Part shown: positions 57,784 through 64,000 of the stretch, piece after piece
Layout: every line of letters begins with the position of its first letter
Numbering within the stretch: the first letter of the stretch is position 1
Assembly: GCF_000421645.1 (NCBI RefSeq)
Contig: NZ_ATXK01000003.1
Span: forward strand, 310,001-374,000
DNA: 64,000 nt
Reading direction: 5' to 3'
Source: Aurantimonas coralicida DSM 14790
GTDB lineage: Bacteria > Pseudomonadota > Alphaproteobacteria > Rhizobiales > Rhizobiaceae
Made by a program: the position numbers and the translations under genes
Notes under the pieces: generated by a model
What the model was told of the DNA's origin: nothing
Databases searched by the model: none
The model's input: the letters and a program-made list of their open reading frames with translations, nothing else

Positions 57784-58797
57784 ATGATGGAAGCGATTGC
57801 GTACAGGAATGCCGGAACGATCGATCGGCCGGACGCGCTGGTCTACGTGGAACTCGACCGCCCCGTTCCGGCCGGCCGCGATCTTCTCGTCGAGGTGCGT
57901 GCGATCTCGGTCAATCCGGTCGACTACAAGATCCGGGCAAATGTCGATCCGGCCGGCGCGTGGAAGGTGCTGGGCTGGGACGCGGTGGGCCGTGTCGTCG
58001 AGGCCGGCGAATCCGTCGAGGGCTTCAAGGTCGGCGACGACGTCTACTATGCCGGATCGCTGGTGCGTCCCGGGGCCAACAGCCAGTTCCATCTCGTCGA
58101 CGAGCGCATCGTCGGACACAAGCCGACCTCGCTCTCCGACGCCGAAGCGGCGGCGCTGCCGCTGACCGCGATCACGGCGTGGGAAATGCTGTTCGACCGG
58201 TTCGACCTGACCCGGCCGGTGCCGGGTTCGGCGAACGCCATCCTGATCATCGGCGGCGCCGGCGGTGTCGCGTCGATCGCCATTCAGCTGGTTCGGGCCC
58301 TGACCGACATGACGGTCATCGCCACGGCCTCGCGTCCCGAAACCCGCGACTGGGTCATGGATCTCGGCGCGCACCACGTCATCGATCACAGCAAGTCGCT
58401 GGCCGACGAGATCAGGGCCCTCGGCATCGGTGCGCCCGGCTTCGTCTTCTCGACCAACGGAACCGCCGACAATCTGGACGCGATCGCCGAGCTGATCGCG
58501 CCGCAGGGACATTTCGGCCTGATCGACGACCCCGAGGCCCTGAATGTCTCGGCGTTCAAGCAGAAATCCGTCTCCACCCACTGGGAGTTCATGTTCACGC
58601 GATCGATGTTCGAGACCGCCGACATGAACGAACAGGGCAAGCTGCTCGACAAGGTCGCCGAGCTGATCGACACCGGCAAGGTCCGCACGACGCTGGGCGA
58701 GGTGATGACGCCGATCAATGCCGAGACCCTGAAGGAAGCACACCGCAAGTCCGAAACCGGCCGGGCCAAGGGCAAGATCGTCCTCGAAGGCTTCTGA
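57784..58797 (+). CDS. Zinc-binding-type (quinone-oxidoreductase-like) alcohol dehydrogenase
   Basis: 337 residues (two ATGs in a row, 57784 and 57787). MDR superfamily: GroES-like N-terminal part 'EVRAISVNPVDYKIRANV', then Rossmann motif 'AILIIGGAGGVASIAIQLVRAL'. The zinc-site Cys of true alcohol dehydrogenases are not evident, so a NAD(P)H:quinone/enone reductase role is likely. It is regulated, by inference, by the divergent HxlR protein, and completes a small electrophile-response module. Confidence 0.9.
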   Translation: MMEAIAYRNAGTIDRPDALVYVELDRPVPAGRDLLVEVRAISVNPVDYKIRANVDPAGAWKVLGWDAVGRVVEAGESVEGFKVGDDVYYAGSLVRPGANSQFHLVDERIVGHKPTSLSDAEAAALPLTAITAWEMLFDRFDLTRPVPGSANAILIIGGAGGVASIAIQLVRALTDMTVIATASRPETRDWVMDLGAHHVIDHSKSLADEIRALGIGAPGFVFSTNGTADNLDAIAELIAPQGHFGLIDDPEALNVSAFKQKSVSTHWEFMFTRSMFETADMNEQGKLLDKVAELIDTGKVRTTLGEVMTPINAETLKEAHRKSETGRAKGKIVLEGF

Positions 58798-58836
58798 CCG
58801 ATTCGATTTAGATCGGCGGTCTCCCCGTCAGCGATC

Positions 58837-58872
58837 GCCCCGACCGGTCGGTTCACGTCTTCCGGTCGGGGC
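58837..58872. terminator. Bidirectional hairpin between convergent genes
   Basis: Perfect 11-pair stem GCCCCGACCGG/CCGGTCGGGGC with a 14-base loop, lying 40 bases after the oxidoreductase stop and 70 bases from the stop of the convergent carboxypeptidase gene. Without a T-run, but strongly stable. Confidence 0.7.
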
Positions 58873-58942
58873 AGATTGGTCCATTACCCACGCGAATGCA
58901 GCGCTCGCACGATCGGGCCGTTCAGTGCACAGCCGGCTTTTG

Positions 58943-60133
58943 TCAGAAGCCGCGTTCGATGGCGGTGAGCAGGCGGAAGCGCAGCTTGCCGCCGCCGTTC
59001 AGCGAGATCACGAACCGCACGTCGCCGTGCCCTGCGGTCCTGGCGAAGCCCGCCAGCGTGCTGACGCCCGAGAAGGTGCCGGTCTTGTAGCGGGAGCCGG
59101 CGCGGGTCTTGCGCAGGAGCTCGGCGTGAGGGGCGAAATGGCCCAGCACGCGGGCAAGGCCGCGCGCCGTGAAGCTATTGTCGCGGCTGATGCCCGAGCC
59201 TTCCACCAGTTGCATCGCGTCGGGTACGTTATGCGCGGCGAAGATCTCGCGCGCGACACGGATCGATTTCTCGAGGCTGACCGGGCCGCCCTCGCGATGC
59301 GCGCCGATCTCCAGAAAGACCTGGTTGGCGATGTAGTTGTTCGAGCCGATCAGCATTTGCCGCAGGATTTCAGCAAGATCGCGCGACTGCTCGTGCACAT
59401 AGACCGGTGTCATCCCGGCGGGGGCCGGCCCGAGCGATATGTCGCCCTCGATACTGCCGCCGGACCGCTCGATGAAGGCGGCAAGCAGCTCGCCGGCATA
59501 GCGGATGCCGATGCTCGGATCTTCCTGGGTCAGGCTGATCCGGCTGCGGCCGTTGGGGCCGCGCGCACGGAACTGGCTGATGGCGAGGGGCGTGATCGGC
59601 GTCTGCTCCTCGGCGGACCGGACCGTCTGGCCGTTGCGACGGGCGTTGATCGTGTTGAAGTTGACGGCGAGGGCCGAATTCAGCGCATCATAGGCTTCGT
59701 CGGTGGCCTCGATCCCCGGAATGCTAAGCTCGGCGGGATAGTAGCTCGCATCGACCACGATGCCGGTGAAGGGCTCCGTGCCGGTTTCCTCGAGGAGCTT
59801 CGGCGCGAGCACGGCGAGTTCCTCGGAGACCAGGAACGGGTCGCCGCCGCCGCGCACATACAGGACCCTGTCGTCGCCGAGATAGAACTGCGTCTTGAAG
59901 CGGTAGTCGCCGCCAAGAACCTCCATCGCCAGCCACGCCGTGACGAGTTTGGCGACCGACGCAGGGACGAAGGGCTTGTCGGCGTTCTGGGCGAGCAGCT
60001 CGTTGCCGTCTTCGTCCAGCACGAACACCAGCCCGGACGGCGCGAGGGACGCGACCCTGTCCTTGACGTCAGCGGCGGTCTGGACTTGCAGCAGAAGCAC
60101 CGCGAAGACCGTGGCAAGCAGGCGAGACCACAT
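58943..60133 (-). CDS. dacB: D-alanyl-D-alanine carboxypeptidase/endopeptidase (peptidase S13)
   Basis: 396 residues with a signal peptide (about 1-20). Penicillin-binding motifs: SVAK (S59-K62) in VPASVAKLVTAW, SNN in LIGSNNYIANQ and KTG in RYKTGTFSGV. 'YVRGGGDPFL' and 'EGSGISRDN' are family hallmarks. Shorter than E. coli PBP4 (about 477), as in many alphaproteobacterial forms, probably lacking one of the two accessory domains. Trims peptidoglycan stem peptides in the periplasm. Likely monocistronic. Confidence 0.93.
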   Translation of the reverse strand: MWSRLLATVFAVLLLQVQTAADVKDRVASLAPSGLVFVLDEDGNELLAQNADKPFVPASVAKLVTAWLAMEVLGGDYRFKTQFYLGDDRVLYVRGGGDPFLVSEELAVLAPKLLEETGTEPFTGIVVDASYYPAELSIPGIEATDEAYDALNSALAVNFNTINARRNGQTVRSAEEQTPITPLAISQFRARGPNGRSRISLTQEDPSIGIRYAGELLAAFIERSGGSIEGDISLGPAPAGMTPVYVHEQSRDLAEILRQMLIGSNNYIANQVFLEIGAHREGGPVSLEKSIRVAREIFAAHNVPDAMQLVEGSGISRDNSFTARGLARVLGHFAPHAELLRKTRAGSRYKTGTFSGVSTLAGFARTAGHGDVRFVISLNGGGKLRFRLLTAIERGF

Positions 60134-60222
60134 GGCGGCTCCAGCATGTTCGGCGTGTCGACGTGTTCCTCACACTAGAGGTGCCGATGCGTTAGGCAAG
60201 GCTCTCGACAGAGGCGCCAGTC

Positions 60223-62304
60223 TTACCGCCCTTCGCGATACCAGGTCGCCGACAGCGCCATGAGCAGCACGGCAAGGCCAAGGAAGCCGGCGAAGAGAGG
60301 CGTGCGGTCGACGCCGCGCAGCACCGTCTCGTCGGTGGTCTTCAGGCCGATCCAGTCGCGACCGTCGGCATTGGCGCGGCCGCTGACCGGCACGACCCGC
60401 AGGAATGATAATTCGCCGTCACCGTCGGCCACCCGGCGCACGCTGCCGCGGGTGGCATCCGAAAGCGGCTGCAGCTTGTCGCCGGTGGAGATGGCTTCGC
60501 GATATTCGCGCGGATTGACCGGACCGACATTGGCCAGCGCCCGCAGATCGTCGTTGGCCGCCTGGAACAGTCCGAGTTCTTCGGTCTCCAGCACGCCTTC
60601 GTAGCGGCCGGCACCCACCTCGTTCAGCGGCAGCGTCACCGCTCCGCCCGATGGCGTCAGGACGGTGGCAGGGCCGGGGGCATCGCCAATGGTCTGGCGC
60701 GTGACGACGAGGTCGGAACCGCGGGCCTCGGCGTCCAGCGCTTCTTCCTCCAGTTCCGGCTCCTTCATCAGCCAATGGGCGAGACGGCGGAACAGGGCGA
60801 CATGCGGACCGCCGCCTTCGAAGCCGCGCGACCACAGCCATTCCTGATCGGACAGGAGAAGCGCGATGCGGCCTTCGCCGACCCGGTCCAGCACCAGGAG
60901 CGGCTTGCCGTCCGGCCCGTCCATCACGGTTTCGCCCTCCGGCTCGCTGACGTCGATCGAGCGGAACCAGCGGCTCCAGTCCGGCGGCTCGCTGGCCGAG
61001 CCGGGCAGGTTGCGCGTCACCGGATGCTTGCGGCCGATCTCCGAGATCTGCGGCCGGAAGGCACTCTGTTCGATGTCGCCCGTGGGCAGGGCCGGCAGGA
61101 TCGATTGCAGCGGCGTGCGGGCGACGCTCTCCTGGCTGGCATATTCCGGGCCGGAGGCGATCAGCATCGCGCCGCCATTCTGCACATACTGGGCGATGTA
61201 GTCGAAATAGAGCGACGGCAGCACGCCGCGCTCCTGATAGCGGTCGAAGATGATCAGGTCGAAATCGTCGATCTTCTCGACGAAGAGCTCGCGCGTCGGG
61301 AAGGCGATGAGCGACAGCTGGTCGATCGGCGTGCCGTCCTGCTTTTCCGGCGGCCGCAGGATGGTGAAATGCACCAGATCGACGGCGGCGTCGGATTTCA
61401 GGAGATTGCGCCAGGTCCGTTCGCCGGCATGGGGTTCGCCCGAGACCAGCAGCACGCGCAGGTTCTCCCGGATACCGTCGACCACCGCGATCGCGCGGTT
61501 ATTGACGGGGGTGATCTCGTTCGGGTCACGGGCGGCAACGAGTTCGAGGATGTTCTTGCCGGCGCGCGGCAGCTGGAAGACGAACTCCCCATCGCCGCCG
61601 GGGCGCACGCTCTCGCGGGAGATCAGGTCGCCATTCAGGAAGACCTGCACCTCGACCGGCCGGTCGGAAGCGGCCGGGCCGTCTTCCAGGACGCGGTAGC
61701 GCAGCCTCTGGTCCTCGTCGACCAGGCCGAAGCGCGGGCTGGTGGTAATCTCGATGCGCCGGTCGAATTCGTCCGGCTGACCGGTGATCAGACCATGCAC
61801 CGGCGCGTCGAAGCCGAGTGCCTGGGCTTCGGCCGGAATGTCGTGGATCTGGCCGTCCGTCACCATGATGGCGCCGGCAACGCGGGCCGGCGCGACATCC
61901 TTGAGCGCGCCGGAGAGAGCGGCGAACAGGGCCGTGGTGGCGCCGTCGGTGGGTGAGGCGCCGGAGCGGGCCTCGACGGTGCGCACTTCGAATTCGGGAT
62001 AGCGGGCAAGGCCCTCCTTCAGCGCCGCTTCCGTAGCGTCGGCCTGGGCGTTGCGCTCGCCTATGGTCTGGCTCTGGCTGCGGTCGACCACGAGGGCGAC
62101 GACGCTCTTCAGCGGATCACGCTCTTCCTGCAGCACCACCGGATTCATGATCGCGAGCAGCAGCGCCGCAATGGCGAGGATGCGCACCAGCGCGCCGCGG
62201 ATGCGCGCAACCACCAGCGCCAGCGCGAGCAGCACCGCCGGGACCGCGAGCAGGGCGATCACCGTCCAGGAAAAGAACGGCGCGAAATCGACCGACCAGT
62301 TCAT
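60223..62304 (-). CDS. Large membrane protein, VWA-/glutamine-amidotransferase-like (BatA-type cluster)
   Basis: 693 residues. Two N-terminal membrane helices (about 10-32 and 38-58) precede a region 'VVALVVDRSQSQTIGERN' that starts like a von Willebrand A domain, then 'VAGAIMVTDGQIHDIP'. The middle reads like a Ig-like/GATase fold ('LRVLLVSGEPHAGERTWRNLLKSDAAVDLVHFTIL...DLIIFDRYQERGVLP...GGAMLIASGPEYAS'), and a C-terminal helix (near 665-685) ends the chain. This matches the rhizobial membrane protein encoded with MoxR, DUF58 and DUF4159 proteins, thought to support metal insertion or envelope assembly. Overlaps the upstream gene by 4 bases. Confidence 0.75.
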   Translation of the reverse strand: MNWSVDFAPFFSWTVIALLAVPAVLLALALVVARIRGALVRILAIAALLLAIMNPVVLQEERDPLKSVVALVVDRSQSQTIGERNAQADATEAALKEGLARYPEFEVRTVEARSGASPTDGATTALFAALSGALKDVAPARVAGAIMVTDGQIHDIPAEAQALGFDAPVHGLITGQPDEFDRRIEITTSPRFGLVDEDQRLRYRVLEDGPAASDRPVEVQVFLNGDLISRESVRPGGDGEFVFQLPRAGKNILELVAARDPNEITPVNNRAIAVVDGIRENLRVLLVSGEPHAGERTWRNLLKSDAAVDLVHFTILRPPEKQDGTPIDQLSLIAFPTRELFVEKIDDFDLIIFDRYQERGVLPSLYFDYIAQYVQNGGAMLIASGPEYASQESVARTPLQSILPALPTGDIEQSAFRPQISEIGRKHPVTRNLPGSASEPPDWSRWFRSIDVSEPEGETVMDGPDGKPLLVLDRVGEGRIALLLSDQEWLWSRGFEGGGPHVALFRRLAHWLMKEPELEEEALDAEARGSDLVVTRQTIGDAPGPATVLTPSGGAVTLPLNEVGAGRYEGVLETEELGLFQAANDDLRALANVGPVNPREYREAISTGDKLQPLSDATRGSVRRVADGDGELSFLRVVPVSGRANADGRDWIGLKTTDETVLRGVDRTPLFAGFLGLAVLLMALSATWYREGR

Positions 62305-64000
62305 TGGCCCAGCCTTTCCAGGAGCGCCGGCACATGCACCTGATCGGCCTTGTAGTTGCCGGTCAGCACGTACATCACGATGTTCACGCCCGCCCTATAG
62401 GCATATTCGCGCTGCGCGGGATCGGCGGAATCCGTCGGGAACAGGAACAGGCCCTGGCTGTCGACCGCCCAGGCGCTGGCGAAATCGTTCGATGTGATCA
62501 TGATCGAGGAGACGCCGTCACCGCCGCGCGCCGGCCGCGCGCCGCCTTCGCCGTCGCGCACCAGCGATTCCACCCAGAGCTGGGAGCCGGTGTGGCGGCC
62601 GGGAAAGTCGTCCAGCATGTAGAAGGCCTTGGTCAGGACGTGGTCGGTCGGCACCGGGTCCAGCGGCGGCACGTCGAGATCGGCGAGGATCTCGCGCAGC
62701 CGGCGCTGTCCTGCCGAGACGTTGCCGCCGGACAGGCCGGAGATCGGATCGTCGGCCACGTCGAACAGCACCGTGCCTCCCTGCTTCATGTAGGCATCCA
62801 TGCGCCCGATTGCGGTTTCGCTCGGCATCGGTGCACTGGCGTCGATCGGCCAGTAGATGATCGGGAAGAAGGCGAGTTCGTCGGTGGCGATGTCGACGCC
62901 CATCGGCTCGCCTGGCTCCAGCGCCGTCTTGGCGGTGATGAATTGCGACAGGCCGGACAGGCCCTGGCGCGAGATCTCGTCGGTCGCTTCGTCGCCGGTC
63001 AGCACATAGGCCAGATGCGTCGTCTCCGTCGCCCGGATCGCCCGTTCGACATCGACGTCGTCGTCCGCTGCCGGCTGACCGGATTGCGTCGGTGCCGGCT
63101 CCTGTGCGCGGGCATCCGGGACCGTGGCGACCAGTCCGATCACCGCAATCGCGAGGATCGAAGGGAGCGCGCCGGCACGGCCGCGCGAAAAGCTGTTGCC
63201 GATGCGGGTCGCCGCACCGTTCAGCCAGAGCAGAGCCAGCGCGTCGAGCGCGAAGAGGACAAGGGCGGCGGCAAACAGCCAGGGCGCCAGATCGACGGCA
63301 TTCTCGCCGCCATAGCCGCGCGCCTCGACCGGCGCACCGAGATCCAGCGCAGGCAGCAGCTGCAATTCGGCGTCGGCCGGCAGGAGGTTGTGGGCGAGAT
63401 AGCCTTCCTCGCTGCCATAGAGGCCCGGCGGGTTTTCGCGTGTCACCGGCTGGTCGCCATTGGCGACGGGCTGCAGCGGCTGGACGTCGGCTCCGGGGCT
63501 GGTAAGGCGGCCCTGACCGTCGAGCACGCGATAGGGCGGCAGGCTGTCGGCGGCGGTGCGGCCTTCGCTGGGGCCGGCACCCGCCCGCGACAGCGTCACG
63601 ATCCGCCGCAGCATTTCCACGAAGGCACCGGAGATCGGCAGGTTCGACCAGGTCGCCTCGGCGGTGACGTGGAAGAGGACGATGGTGCCGGCCCCCACCG
63701 TCTCGGCGGTCACAAGCGGGGTACCGTCGGCAAGGCTCGCCCATGTCCGCTCGGACAAATCCGCCGCCGGCTCGGCGAGGATCTGGCGGGTCACTGTGAC
63801 GTCTTCCGGCACGGCGATCCCGGCAAAGGGTTCGTCGTCGGGCATCGGCGCGATCTTCTGGGGCTCGGACCAAGACATGGCGCCGCCGAGCTGGCGTTCG
63901 CCCGTACGCAGGCGCACCGGCACCAGCGTGTCGTCGCCCGGCGCGGCGGCGAGGCGCGGGCCGGCAAAGCGCAGGAGATAGCCGCCATCCTCGACGAAGC
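62301..64000 (-). CDS. DUF4159/BatA-type membrane protein, 5' end outside window
   Basis: 566 residues are visible; the frame is open to the window edge (64000), so the start is not seen. The visible start (FVEDGGYLLRFAGPRLAA...GDDTLVPVRLRTGERQLGG) belongs to a GATase-like domain. A membrane helix lies around 'LAPWLFAAALVLFALDALALLWL', and the C-terminal 220 residues have the DUF4159 pattern: 'ETTHLAYVLTGDEATDEISRQGLSGLSQFITAKTALEPGEPMGVDIATDELAFFPIIYWPID...GTVLFDVAD'. Partner of the 60223 gene in the MoxR-associated cluster. Confidence 0.78.
   Translation of the reverse strand, partial: FVEDGGYLLRFAGPRLAAAPGDDTLVPVRLRTGERQLGGAMSWSEPQKIAPMPDDEPFAGIAVPEDVTVTRQILAEPAADLSERTWASLADGTPLVTAETVGAGTIVLFHVTAEATWSNLPISGAFVEMLRRIVTLSRAGAGPSEGRTAADSLPPYRVLDGQGRLTSPGADVQPLQPVANGDQPVTRENPPGLYGSEEGYLAHNLLPADAELQLLPALDLGAPVEARGYGGENAVDLAPWLFAAALVLFALDALALLWLNGAATRIGNSFSRGRAGALPSILAIAVIGLVATVPDARAQEPAPTQSGQPAADDDVDVERAIRATETTHLAYVLTGDEATDEISRQGLSGLSQFITAKTALEPGEPMGVDIATDELAFFPIIYWPIDASAPMPSETAIGRMDAYMKQGGTVLFDVADDPISGLSGGNVSAGQRRLREILADLDVPPLDPVPTDHVLTKAFYMLDDFPGRHTGSQLWVESLVRDGEGGARPARGGDGVSSIMITSNDFASAWAVDSQGLFLFPTDSADPAQREYAYRAGVNIVMYVLTGNYKADQVHVPALLERLGQ

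Noticed and set aside
1-64000. tRNA genes, insertion sequences, CRISPR arrays
   Set aside because: Scanned by eye for CCA-arm/anticodon patterns, transposase motifs with terminal repeats and spaced direct repeats; nothing convincing found.

Overview
The window is high-GC alphaproteobacterial DNA, most likely from the order Hyphomicrobiales (Rhizobiales). The evidence is a complete PhyR-NepR-EcfG general stress response locus with perfect EcfG-type promoters, a rhizobial-style flagellar tail cluster (flhA-fliR-fliJ-like-flgJ-like-flgN-like), a choXWV-type choline transporter, a fused anthranilate synthase behind a trp leader peptide ending WWWAR, and HWE/HisKA_2-type histidine kinases. The genus is not determinable by eye; an Aurantimonadaceae-like relative is an inference only. 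I saw no tRNA, rRNA, insertion sequence, prophage or CRISPR array.

Layout. 1-1200: end of a polyhydroxyalkanoate-system gene, a one-helix membrane protein and a PilZ protein. 1182-5824 (minus strand): flagellar export and assembly genes, tightly overlapped. 5984-12428 (minus): an ABC-F ATPase, then an RND efflux pump with its membrane fusion protein. 12612-22407: an envelope and stress-response region. It holds a triple PRC-barrel secreted protein, a DUF1328 mini membrane protein, a lipid kinase, five small envelope or stress proteins, ecfG-nepR facing phyR, an HWE kinase and three small exported or unknown proteins. Four exact GGAAC-N16-CGTT promoters lie here (before phyR, the DUF1328 gene and two small genes), so much of the region can be read as a local EcfG regulon. 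22435-30569: a HugZ-like protein, an Mrp ATPase and a dppABCDF peptide transporter. 30618-31502: a lone, visibly AT-richer membrane gene. 31619-34659: choline ABC transporter. 34660-36997: a candidate small gene with its own terminator, then formate-tetrahydrofolate ligase. 37157-40967: an iron/2-AEP-type ABC transporter whose ATPase runs against its permease and binding protein. 41088-44490: a GMC oxidoreductase and an EAL phosphodiesterase with a periplasmic sensor.

44544-51226 carries two amino-acid biosynthesis genes, trpE(G) and leuA. Each is preceded by a short leader peptide rich in the cognate amino acid (WWW; LSLLRLLLL) whose ATG lies only 7-8 bases after a -10-like element, suggesting leaderless attenuator transcripts. 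A CDF metal exporter and a HisKA_2 kinase lie between them. 51226-58797 holds housekeeping and detoxification genes: an alpha/beta hydrolase, a metallophosphoesterase, a Nudix hydrolase, a glutathionyl-hydroquinone reductase, a GNAT acetyltransferase behind a 15-codon Arg-rich small ORF, and an HxlR regulator divergent from a quinone-oxidoreductase-like enzyme. 58943-64000 holds a D-Ala-D-Ala carboxypeptidase and two large membrane proteins of the BatA/DUF4159 type, the second running off the window.

The best candidates for new biology are the paired leaderless trp/leu attenuators, the small ORF with a dedicated terminator at 34986-35148, the EcfG-driven small proteins at 21290-21975, an ABC permease with no standard start codon that shares its reading frame with the upstream binding protein, and the Arg-rich small ORF at 55370.
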